Source: Rhodococcus phenolicus (GTDB lineage: Bacteria > Actinomycetota > Actinomycetes > Mycobacteriales > Mycobacteriaceae). Taken from it: a stretch of 52,293 bases of DNA. The notes under the pieces were generated by a model that did no database searches, was not told where the DNA came from, and worked only from the letters and a program-made list of their open reading frames with translations. The stretch spans positions 1 to 52,293 of the forward strand of contig NZ_LRRH01000054.1 of NCBI RefSeq assembly GCF_001646785.1, given 5' to 3'. Position numbers and translations under genes: made by a program. Positions 35,833 to 42,962 of the stretch are shown here, piece by piece (positions within the stretch are counted from its first letter, which is position 1; every line of letters starts with the position of its first letter).

Positions 35833-36708
35833 ATGGACCGGACGGAAATCCACGCGATCATGGCCCGCCAGGACGGGGTCGTCACCCGCGCGCAGGCACT
35901 CGAGCACGGGATGAGCCCGTCGACAGTGACGCGGCAGCTCGCCACGGGCGAGTGGACGACGCTCGAACCGGGCGTCTATCTGCGAGCCGATCGGGAACGC
36001 ACCGAGGCGGTGATGCTGCGTGCCGCCGTCTACGGTGCCGGACCGGACGCCGTGGCCTGGGGTCCGAGCGCCGCGTGGTGGCACGGCATCCTCGAACACC
36101 CGCCGGCCCGGCACTACGTCACCGTTCCCAGGCACCGGACCCGTCCGCGCGGTCGGGACATCCGCCTCCGCCGCCGTGACCTGCACTGGAAGGACGTGGT
36201 CCTGGTCCGGGGCCTGCATGTGACGGCGCTGCCGCTCACCGTCCTCGAGGCCGCGGTCGAGATACCCGACGGACCGGTTCTCATGGACCGGGCGTTGCAA
36301 CGGCACACGTCGCTGGAGGTCCTCCAGCGCGTGCATCGCCGGAACTCCCGGCGGCACGGTGCGCGCTCGGCGTCGCTGCTGCTGTGCTCGGCCGGCGCCG
36401 GCGGTCATTCGGAGGCCGAACGCATCCTGCACCGACTGCTCCGCGAGGCGGGCCTGACCGGGTGGCGTGCCCACGTGTGGAGCTGCGGCTACGAGATCGA
36501 CGTGGCGTTCGAGACGCAACGCGTCGCCGTGGAGGTCGACGGGTGGGCGTGGCACCGCGACGCGCATCGTCACCGCCGCGACACGGAACGACAGAACGTA
36601 CTCGTCAACGCCGGCTGGCACGTGCTGCGATTCACCTGGCACTCCCTGACCCGGGACCCGGACGGCGTGCTGGAACAGATCCGGGCCGCGCTGGGCGTGC
36701 GCGGCTAG
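35833..36708 (+). CDS. AbiEi-like winged-helix plus DUF559 nuclease-fold protein
   Basis: A 291-residue protein. The N-terminal about 75 residues ([28 protein letters not shown]) follow the AbiEi antitoxin-type winged-helix pattern. The C-terminal about 100 residues are a DUF559/Vsr-like PD-(D/E)XK fold: [11 protein letters not shown] (Glu about 195), YEIDVAF (Asp about 223), [11 protein letters not shown] (Glu about 234, Asp about 236) and GWHVLRFTW. Such fusions are common singletons in actinobacteria; neither a toxin partner (AbiEii) nor a role is established. Preceded by repeat copy 3; convergent with the GtrA gene, overlapping by 4 bases. Confidence 0.75.
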   Translation: MDRTEIHAIMARQDGVVTRAQALEHGMSPSTVTRQLATGEWTTLEPGVYLRADRERTEAVMLRAAVYGAGPDAVAWGPSAAWWHGILEHPPARHYVTVPRHRTRPRGRDIRLRRRDLHWKDVVLVRGLHVTALPLTVLEAAVEIPDGPVLMDRALQRHTSLEVLQRVHRRNSRRHGARSASLLLCSAGAGGHSEAERILHRLLREAGLTGWRAHVWSCGYEIDVAFETQRVAVEVDGWAWHRDAHRHRRDTERQNVLVNAGWHVLRFTWHSLTRDPDGVLEQIRAALGVRG

Positions 36709-37178
36709 CGGATCCGGAAGATCACCGCGCGCTGCACCACGAAGTTGATGACCGTCGCCGTGCCCTGCGCGACCACGAACGCGAACGGGACGCGCCACCA
36801 TTCGTCGGGCAGCGACTCGTTGAGCACCCGATTGATGCCGACCTGCGCGAGGAATGTGACGGCGTACAGCGCGACCACCGCGACGAACCGCGCCCGGCTC
36901 GGTTCCGCCTTGAACGTCCAGCGGCGGTTGATGAGGTACGCGGTCGTCGTGCCTGCCACGAACGAGATCGCCTTCGCGAGGTCGCGGGTGACGCCGAACG
37001 CCATGAGCAGCACGTACAGGCCGTAGTCGACGACCGCCGACAGTCCGCCGGTGAGCACGAACCGCACGACCTGGGTCTTCAGGTCGAGAGCGTCGTCCGC
37101 GGTGTTCTCGGTGACGGGAATCTCGACCGGCAGCGGCGCCCGGTGCTCGGGCTCGGACACGTCGTGGGTTTCGGGCAC
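36705..37178 (-). CDS. GtrA-family membrane protein of the arabinogalactan locus
   Basis: A 157-residue protein with four transmembrane helices ([64 protein letters not shown]) and the family motifs NRRWTF and RAVIFR. It corresponds to Rv3789, which lies beside dprE1 and was proposed either to move decaprenyl-phospho-arabinose across the membrane or to recruit AftA. GTG start chosen because TACTCT (37191-37186) stands 7 nt upstream. The same linkage to dprE1 is kept here except for the small VOC gene inserted between. Confidence 0.85.
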   Translation of the reverse strand: MPETHDVSEPEHRAPLPVEIPVTENTADDALDLKTQVVRFVLTGGLSAVVDYGLYVLLMAFGVTRDLAKAISFVAGTTTAYLINRRWTFKAEPSRARFVAVVALYAVTFLAQVGINRVLNESLPDEWWRVPFAFVVAQGTATVINFVVQRAVIFRIR

Positions 37179-37214
37179 GACGTCGAGAGTAACGCCCAGG
37201 TCGCGCGGGCCTTG

Positions 37215-37234
37215 ACCTCGAGCCGACTCGAGGT
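37215..37234. promoter_or_regulatory. Operator-like palindrome between gtrA-like and VOC genes
   Basis: Perfect inverted repeat ACCTCGAG-CCGA-CTCGAGGT (8-bp arms). It lies between a -35-like TTGACC (37212-37217) and a -10-like CAGGAT (37237-37242) of the VOC gene and about 24 bases upstream of the divergent -10, so a bound regulator could affect both genes. Confidence 0.5.
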
Positions 37235-37248
37235 TGCAGGATCGGTTC

Positions 37249-37626
37249 ATGGCCGTCGAACTGAACCACACCATCGTCCACGCCACCGACCGGGACGCCT
37301 CCGCACGGTTCCTCGCCGACATCCTCGGGCTTGCCGCTCCGAAACCGTTCGGTCCGTTCATGGTCGTGCAGGTCGACAACGACGTTTCCCTGGACTTCAT
37401 GGGCGGCAGCGGACCCGTCCGGCCCCAGCACTACGCGTTCCTCGTCGGCGACTCCGAGTTCGACGAGATCTTCGGACGCATCCGCGAGCGCGGCCTCGAC
37501 CACTGGGCCGATCCGGGACATCGACGCCCCGGCGAGATCAACACGAACGACGGCGGCCGGGGCGTGTACTGGTCGGATCCGGACGGTCACAGCCTCGAAA
37601 TCCTCACGCGACCGTACGGCGGGTGA
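37249..37626 (+). CDS. VOC (glyoxalase/bleomycin-resistance) superfamily protein
   Basis: A 125-residue single-domain VOC protein. [36 protein letters not shown] and [20 protein letters not shown] are the paired beta-alpha-beta-beta-beta modules with likely metal ligands His (NHT), His (QHYAF) and Glu (LEIL). Could be a glyoxalase, dioxygenase or resistance protein; substrate unknown. It stands in its own orientation between the GtrA-like and dprE1 genes with an operator-like palindrome in its promoter. Confidence 0.82.
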   Translation: MAVELNHTIVHATDRDASARFLADILGLAAPKPFGPFMVVQVDNDVSLDFMGGSGPVRPQHYAFLVGDSEFDEIFGRIRERGLDHWADPGHRRPGEINTNDGGRGVYWSDPDGHSLEILTRPYGG

Positions 37627-37662
37627 CAAACGGCATCTTGCGGACCTGCCCGTACGCGCGGG

Positions 37663-37676
37663 TAGCCTCTATGCCG
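37663..37676 (+). promoter_or_regulatory. Leaderless promoter of dprE1
   Basis: TAGCCT (37663-37668), 8 nt, ATG at 37677. The alternative ATG at 37671 would be only 2 nt after the -10 and thus upstream of the likely RNA start, which decides for 37677. Confidence 0.5.
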
Positions 37677-39098
37677 ATGTCCACGACTGCAGAGCCGGCG
37701 CCTGCGCCGCTCCCCACCCAGACCCGCACCCTGACCGGCTGGGGGCGCACCGCGCCGACCACCGCGGAAGTGCTGTCCACCCCCGACGTCGAGCTGATCG
37801 CCTCAGCGGTCGCTCGGGTCGCGGAGCAGAACGAGTCCAAGCCGGCGCACCTGCGTCGCGGCGTCATCGCCCGTGGCCTCGGCCGCTCCTACGGCGACCC
37901 CGCGCAGAACGCCGGTGGTCTCGTCGTCGACATGACGGCACTGAACAAGATCCACACCATCGACCGGGACACGCGCCTGGTGACGGTGGACGGCGGCGTC
38001 ACCCTCGACCAGCTGATGAAGGCCGCGCTGCCGTTCGGTCTGTGGGTTCCGGTGCTGCCGGGCACCCGGCAGGTCACGATCGGCGGTGCCATCGGCTCCG
38101 ACATCCACGGTAAGAACCATCACAGCGCCGGCAGCTTCGGCAACCACGTGCGCTCGATGGACCTGCTCACCGCCGACGGGCAGGTCCGGACGATCACCCC
38201 CGGCGGTCGCAACGCGAAGCTGTTCTGGGCGACCGTCGGCGGCATGGGCCTGACCGGCATCATCCTGCGCGCGACCATCGAGATGACGCCGACCGAGACG
38301 GCGTACTTCATCGCCGACAGTGTGCGGACCGAGTCGCTCGACGAAACGATCGCTCTGCACAGCGACGGTTCCGAGGACAACTACGACTACTCCAGCGCGT
38401 GGTTCGACGCGATCTCCGCGCCGCCGAAGCTCGGTCGCGCAGCCGTGTCGCGAGGCAGCCTCGCCAAGCTCGACCAGCTGCCGAAGAAGCTGCAGAAGGA
38501 CCCGCTGCGCTTCTCCGGCTCGACGCTGCTGACGTTCCCCGACATCTTCCCCAACGGTCTGGCGAACAAGTTCGACTTCACGATCGTCGGCGAGCTGTAC
38601 TACCGGAAGACGAAGAACGCGACGGGTCAGGTCCAGAATCTGACGGCGTTCTACCACCCGCTCGACCTGTTCGGTGAATGGAACCGCGCCTACGGTTCGA
38701 AGGGGTTCCTGCAGTACCAGTTCGTGGTGCCGCCGGAGGCCGTCGACGAATTCCGCAAGATCATCCACGACATCCAGGCATCGGGGCACGTCTCGTTCCT
38801 CAACGTGTTCAAGGTGTTCGGTGAGGGCAACAAGGCGCCGCTCAGCTTCCCGATGAAGGGCTGGAACATCTGCGTCGACTTCCCGATCAAGGTTGGCCTC
38901 AACGAGTTCGTCACCGAACTCGACAAGCGCGTCCTCGAATTCGGCGGTCGCCTCTACACGGCGAAGGATTCGCGCACCACCGCCGAGACGTTCCACGCGA
39001 TGTACCCGCGGATCGGTGAGTGGCTCAAGGTCCGCCGCTCCGTCGACCCCACCAACGTCTTCGCCTCCGATATGTCCAGAAGGTTGGAACTGCACTGA
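37677..39098 (+). CDS. dprE1: Decaprenylphosphoryl-beta-D-ribose 2'-oxidase
   Basis: A 473-residue FAD enzyme that oxidises decaprenyl-phospho-ribose, the first half of epimerisation to decaprenyl-phospho-arabinose, the arabinose donor of the wall. FAD domain: [43 protein letters not shown] and [13 protein letters not shown]. The substrate domain ends with [11 protein letters not shown]; its Cys (about 399) matches the benzothiazinone-binding Cys387 of M. tuberculosis, and RLYTAKDSR holds the matching active-site Lys. dprE2 starts within its stop codon. Confidence 0.96.
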   Translation: MSTTAEPAPAPLPTQTRTLTGWGRTAPTTAEVLSTPDVELIASAVARVAEQNESKPAHLRRGVIARGLGRSYGDPAQNAGGLVVDMTALNKIHTIDRDTRLVTVDGGVTLDQLMKAALPFGLWVPVLPGTRQVTIGGAIGSDIHGKNHHSAGSFGNHVRSMDLLTADGQVRTITPGGRNAKLFWATVGGMGLTGIILRATIEMTPTETAYFIADSVRTESLDETIALHSDGSEDNYDYSSAWFDAISAPPKLGRAAVSRGSLAKLDQLPKKLQKDPLRFSGSTLLTFPDIFPNGLANKFDFTIVGELYYRKTKNATGQVQNLTAFYHPLDLFGEWNRAYGSKGFLQYQFVVPPEAVDEFRKIIHDIQASGHVSFLNVFKVFGEGNKAPLSFPMKGWNICVDFPIKVGLNEFVTELDKRVLEFGGRLYTAKDSRTTAETFHAMYPRIGEWLKVRRSVDPTNVFASDMSRRLELH

Positions 39099-39859
39099 TG
39101 ATCAATGCCGTCGGTAACCCCCAGACCCTGCTGCTGCTCGGTGGCACCTCCGAGATCGGCCTGGCCATCGTCGAGGAGTACCTGCGCAAGGCACCGGCCC
39201 GCGTGATCCTCGCGGCGCTGCCGAACGATCCGCTGCGCGAGGCCGCGGTCGCGCAGGTGCGGGCCGCGGGCGCCACGAAGGTCGACCTCGTCGACTTCGA
39301 CGCCCTCGACACCGAGAACCACCCCAAGGTCATCGACGAGGCGTGGCAGGGTGGCGACGTCGACATCGCCATCGTCGCGTTCGCGCTCGACGGCGACGCC
39401 GAGGAACTGTGGCAGAACCAGCGCAAGGCCGTGCTCGTCGCGAACGTCAACTACACCGCGGCCGTGTCGGTCGGTGTGCTGGTCGGCGAGAAGATGAAGG
39501 CGCAGGGCTTCGGCCGGATCATCGCGATGTCGTCGGTCGCCGGTGAGCGCGTCAAGCGCGCCAACTTCGTCTACGGCTCCACGAAGGCCGGCCTCGACGG
39601 TTTCTACCTCGGTCTCGGCGAGGCGCTTGCGCCGTTCGGCCCGAAGGTGACCGTCGTGCGACCGGGCATGGTGCGCACCAAGTTCAGCGCGCACGTCAAG
39701 GAAGCACCGCTGACCGTGAACAAGGAGGACGTGGCTGCGCTCGCCGTCGCCGCGTCCGACAAGGGCAAGGAAATCGTGTGGGCGCCCGGCCCGTTCCGCT
39801 TCGTGATGATCGCGTTGCGGCACATCCCGCGGGCGATCTTCCGCAAGCTGCCGGTCTAG
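39098..39859 (+). CDS. dprE2: Decaprenylphosphoryl-D-2-keto-erythro-pentose reductase
   Basis: A 253-residue short-chain dehydrogenase, second half of the DprE1/DprE2 epimerase. NAD(P) site [24 protein letters not shown] and the catalytic YGSTKAG (Tyr-x-x-x-Lys), then [14 protein letters not shown]-terminal membrane-proximal helix [17 protein letters not shown] is typical. ATG overlaps the dprE1 TGA (TGATG), so the two subunits are made together. Counterpart of Rv3791. Confidence 0.95.
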   Translation: MINAVGNPQTLLLLGGTSEIGLAIVEEYLRKAPARVILAALPNDPLREAAVAQVRAAGATKVDLVDFDALDTENHPKVIDEAWQGGDVDIAIVAFALDGDAEELWQNQRKAVLVANVNYTAAVSVGVLVGEKMKAQGFGRIIAMSSVAGERVKRANFVYGSTKAGLDGFYLGLGEALAPFGPKVTVVRPGMVRTKFSAHVKEAPLTVNKEDVAALAVAASDKGKEIVWAPGPFRFVMIALRHIPRAIFRKLPV

Positions 39860-39874
39860 GGTCCCGCATCCGCC

Positions 39875-39909
39875 GCTGCCCCGCCGGGTTCCCGATCCGG
39901 CGGGGCAGC
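39875..39909. terminator. Terminator after dprE2
   Basis: 13-bp stem gctgccccgccgg (39875-39887) / ccggcggggcagc (39897-39909), 9-nt loop, between convergent dprE2 and the small secreted-protein gene. It implies that aftA is not co-transcribed with dprE1-dprE2. Confidence 0.7.
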
Positions 39910-39916
39910 CGCGTCG

Positions 39917-40237
39917 CTACTGCAGGTAGCCGACTCCGGTCGAGAAGCCGTCGTTCGGCCCATAACACGCGTGGTTGACGTAGCCCTCGTTGGTGAACAC
40001 GCCGTTCACGTCGCCGCTTTCCCCGGCTTCGTTCGACGCGTAGCCGGCGCCGGGCTGACCGACGACGACACACTGATACGGCTCGACGTCTTCGTCGTCG
40101 GACAACTGTCCGTCGATCGGCCCTCCGGGATCGCCCGGCAGGATCACCGGGTCCGCCGCGGCCTGTGCGGCCCCGACCACGAGAAGCGGTGCTGCCATCA
40201 GGGCAGCGAACAACGCGCGAACCGACGTTCGTGTCAT
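39917..40237 (-). CDS. Small secreted Cys-containing protein
   Basis: A 106-residue exported protein with a Sec signal peptide (RTSVRALFAALMAAPLLVVG, cleavage near AQAAADP). The mature about 77 residues are acidic (LSDDEDVEPY) with two Cys (YQCVVVG and NHACYG), probably one disulfide, and Gly/Tyr-rich ends. I do not recognise a family. GGAAGGC precedes the ATG. It interrupts dprE2-aftA; a wall-associated role is only suggested by place. Confidence 0.72.
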   Translation of the reverse strand: MTRTSVRALFAALMAAPLLVVGAAQAAADPVILPGDPGGPIDGQLSDDEDVEPYQCVVVGQPGAGYASNEAGESGDVNGVFTNEGYVNHACYGPNDGFSTGVGYLQ

Positions 40238-40432
40238 GAGTGTTCAGCCTTCCGTTCGACTTCACCCGGCATTTCCGGGTGACCCCCGACGCGATGGCGA
40301 CCCTGCTCCTGTCGGTGGCACCTGCGGCCACCGTCGCTTCCGTCAAGCATGCGGGGCGCAGGGGTGGAAGTGCCAGTGTCTGCACTACTCGAATCCGGGT
40401 TGCCGCGCCGTGGCCGGCATCGCGCACCCCCC

Positions 40433-40444
40433 TATGCTCGGGTG
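40433..40444 (+). promoter_or_regulatory. Leaderless promoter of aftA
   Basis: TATGCT (40433-40438), 6 nt, GTG at 40445. The GTG one codon earlier (40442) would be too close to the -10. Upstream 40238-40432 holds nothing else recognisable. Confidence 0.5.
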
Positions 40445-42382
40445 GTGCTCACCGCCTCCGAAGTAGCCCCCGCACGCCGCGTCCTCTCGACGCTCGTGCA
40501 GTTCGTGTGCGCTGCGGTCGTCGCCGCAGCGGTCGCGGGTGTCGGACTGTTCGCGTTCGCGCGGGTGCAGTGGCCGGCGTTCAATTCGTCGAACGTGACA
40601 CAGGCGATCACGACGGTGCTGCAGGTCGCGGCGCTGGCGGTGCTCGCGGTGTCGGTGTGGATGCTGCGCCGGCACCGATGGCCGCTGGCGGCTCGGGTGT
40701 TGTCGTGGGCGGGCCTGTCCGCTCTGGTGACGGTGACGCTGGGCATGCCGTTGGCTGCGACGAAGCTGTATCTGCACGGCATCTCCGTCGACCAGGAGTT
40801 CCGCACCGAGTACCTGACGCGGTTCACGGATTCGGCTGCACTGCACGACATGACGTACACGGACCTGCCCCCGTTCTATCCGGCGGGCTGGTTCTGGGTG
40901 GGTGGGCGCGTCGCGAACGTGCTCGGCATGGACGGCTGGGAGGCGTTCAAGCCGTACGCGATCGCGTCGCTCGCGGTCGCGGCGGCGATCGCCGCGGTGC
41001 TGTGGTCGGAACTGGTGCGGTCGGATCTGGCCGTGCTGGTCACGACCGCGACGACCGCGATCGTGCTCGCGTACGGCTCCCCCGAGCCGTACGGCGCGGT
41101 CATCGCGCTGCTGCTGCCCGCCGCACTGGTACTGGCGTGGGGCGCCTTCGCTCCCGTGCGCGTTTCCGGTAGCGACCGCTACCGGAAACGCGCACGGCAG
41201 GGGTGGGGGGCGGTGGTCGGCACCGGGTTGTTCCTCGGCCTGGCCGCAACCTTCTACACCCTCTACCTGGGGCTGGCCGCGTTCGCGGTGGTGGTGATGG
41301 CGGTCGTCGCGGGCGCGCTCGCGTGGCGCGCCGCCGGAACGTGGCGTGCGACGATTCCCGTCCTGATCCGGCTGGCCGTCATCGCTGCGATCTCGGTGCT
41401 GGTGGCGCTGATCGTCTGGCTGCCGTTCGCGCTCGATGTGCTCGGTGGCGCGTCGCTCGCCGGGTCCGGCACCGCCACCCACTACCTTCCCGACGCCGGG
41501 GCACGTCTGCCGCTGCCGATGTTCCACGCCTCGCTCATCGGACTGCTCTGCCTGCTCGGCACCGTGTGGCTCGTCGGCCGGGCATCGTCGTCGCGGCGGG
41601 CGCAGGCGCTCGGGCTCGGTGTCGTCGCCGTGTACCTGTGGTGTCTGGCATCGATGGCGGTGACCGCGATCGGCACGACACTCCTGGCGTTCCGGCTCGA
41701 AGTGATCCTGCTGGTGTTGCTCGGCGCCGCAGGCACATTCGCGTTCGTCGATTTCACCCGCTGGATCGTGCTGACCACGAGCGAGAACCGTCGTGTCCGG
41801 TGGTCCCTCGTCACCGTCGGAGCCCTCGGCGCTCTCGCGTTCACCCAGAACATCCCGCAGGTCCTCACCGGCGAGATCACCCTCGCCTACACCGACACCG
41901 ACGGCAACGGCGAACGCGCCGACCAGCGGCCGCCGGGCGCGGCGTCGTACTTCGCTGAGGTGGACGAGACGATCACCTCGCAACTCGGCCGCGACCGCGA
42001 CGACATCGTGGTCCTCACCGCCGACACCACCTTCCTCGCGTACTACCCGTACTACGGATTCCAGGCTCTCACTTCGCATTACGCGAACCCGCTGGCGGAT
42101 TTCCCGGCGCGGGCCGCAGCCATCGCGGAATGGTCGGAACTCGGCACTCCCGACGAACTGCTCGCCGCGTGGGACGCCGCACCGTGGCGCGCACCCGACG
42201 CGGTGGTGTTCCGGCAGAACGCCGAAGGGTACACGCTCCGGCTTGCCGAAGACGTGTACCCGAACGACCCGAACGTGCGCCGCTACACGGTCACATTCCC
42301 GAAGGCACTGTTCGACGATCCGCGATTCATCGTGACCGAGGTCGGTCCGTTCGTCGTGGTCACCCGCGCCGAAGCGGCATGA
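40445..42382 (+). CDS. aftA: Galactan 5-O-arabinofuranosyltransferase AftA
   Basis: A 645-residue GT-C membrane enzyme (M. tuberculosis AftA has 643). It adds the first arabinose to galactan from decaprenyl-phospho-arabinose. About eleven transmembrane segments; the first large outer loop carries HGISVDQEFRTEYLTRF with the catalytic Asp, then YTDLPPFYPAGWFWVGGR. The soluble C-terminal domain (about 490-645) contains RPPGAASYFAEVDE and YYPYYGFQALTSHYANP. A perfect palindrome (41154-41197) encodes an extra basic loop. The 3' end overlaps the convergent DoxX-like gene by 23 bases. Counterpart of Rv3792. Confidence 0.92.
   Translation: MLTASEVAPARRVLSTLVQFVCAAVVAAAVAGVGLFAFARVQWPAFNSSNVTQAITTVLQVAALAVLAVSVWMLRRHRWPLAARVLSWAGLSALVTVTLGMPLAATKLYLHGISVDQEFRTEYLTRFTDSAALHDMTYTDLPPFYPAGWFWVGGRVANVLGMDGWEAFKPYAIASLAVAAAIAAVLWSELVRSDLAVLVTTATTAIVLAYGSPEPYGAVIALLLPAALVLAWGAFAPVRVSGSDRYRKRARQGWGAVVGTGLFLGLAATFYTLYLGLAAFAVVVMAVVAGALAWRAAGTWRATIPVLIRLAVIAAISVLVALIVWLPFALDVLGGASLAGSGTATHYLPDAGARLPLPMFHASLIGLLCLLGTVWLVGRASSSRRAQALGLGVVAVYLWCLASMAVTAIGTTLLAFRLEVILLVLLGAAGTFAFVDFTRWIVLTTSENRRVRWSLVTVGALGALAFTQNIPQVLTGEITLAYTDTDGNGERADQRPPGAASYFAEVDETITSQLGRDRDDIVVLTADTTFLAYYPYYGFQALTSHYANPLADFPARAAAIAEWSELGTPDELLAAWDAAPWRAPDAVVFRQNAEGYTLRLAEDVYPNDPNVRRYTVTFPKALFDDPRFIVTEVGPFVVVTRAEAA
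41154..41197. repeat. Perfect 21-bp-arm palindrome inside aftA
   Basis: The arms 41154-41174 (ccgtgcgcgtttccggtagc plus g) and 41177-41197 are exact reverse complements with only AC between them. In frame it encodes a hydrophilic stretch VRVSGSDRYRKRARQ between two membrane helices. Such symmetry is far beyond chance in coding DNA. Confidence 0.9.
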
Positions 42383-42779
42383 TCCGCCGGACCTCGAGGT
42401 CGCGCAGCCACAGGCCGCCCCACACAAAGATGCCGGTGTAGATCGGGAACAGTGTGGTGCTCACGACGGGCTGTTCGGTGAGCAGGTTCGTCGCGACCGC
42501 CCCGCCGAGGTAGCCGGTGAGCAGCACGGCGCCGAGGATCGACGTCGCCGGGACCACGTACGCGATCAGGCACACGAGCAGCACGACACCGAACACGCGG
42601 TTGAGGCCGGGATCGAAACCGAGATCGGCCATGGCTTCCTGCACTTGGGACGTGTTCAGCAGATGGATCACGGAGTCGAAGAGCAGGAACAGCACGACAA
42701 GGCCGCTGACGATCAGCCCGGCGGTACGGGCGCCCTTCGACGGGGCGGTCGTGGTGGTGGACACGGTGGTTGTGGTCAT
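42360..42779 (-). CDS. DoxX-like membrane protein
   Basis: A 139-residue protein with four transmembrane helices (AGLIVSGLVVLFLLFDSVIHL, VFGVVLLVCLIAYVV, SILGAVLLTGYLGGAVAT and PIYTGIFVWGGLWLRD) and the DoxX-like motifs TGYLGGAVATNLL and LGFDPGLNRVFG. Function in the family is poorly known (redox or small-molecule membrane proteins). The N-terminus is a Thr-rich run. GGGGAGACC precedes the ATG. It shares 23 bases with the aftA 3' end. Confidence 0.82.
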   Translation of the reverse strand: MTTTTVSTTTTAPSKGARTAGLIVSGLVVLFLLFDSVIHLLNTSQVQEAMADLGFDPGLNRVFGVVLLVCLIAYVVPATSILGAVLLTGYLGGAVATNLLTEQPVVSTTLFPIYTGIFVWGGLWLRDLEVRRIMPLRRG

Positions 42780-42907
42780 GACGGTCTCCCCAGAGTCGCA
42801 GCAGTGGTGTCGGGGATACAGACCGGGTCGCATACGGAAACTCATCGTTCCCGCGCTCTCGTCCCCGGCGGGGGCCGATCTGCCCGACGCCGCCGGCGAC
42901 CTCCGCC

Positions 42908-42962
42908 CCGGGTGATGGGAACCTTCGGCCGGATGGACCGAATACTGGTTCCCATCACCCGG
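42908..42962 (-). terminator. Long hairpin after the FAD/Fe-S oxidoreductase gene
   Basis: 16-bp arms ccgggtgatgggaacc (42908-42923) and ggttcccatcacccgg (42947-42962), perfectly complementary, with a 23-nt loop that has its own short ttcgg/ccgaa stem. The stop codon of the oxidoreductase gene lies in the right arm. No T-run, so it may also be a mobile palindrome or protein site. Confidence 0.6.
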
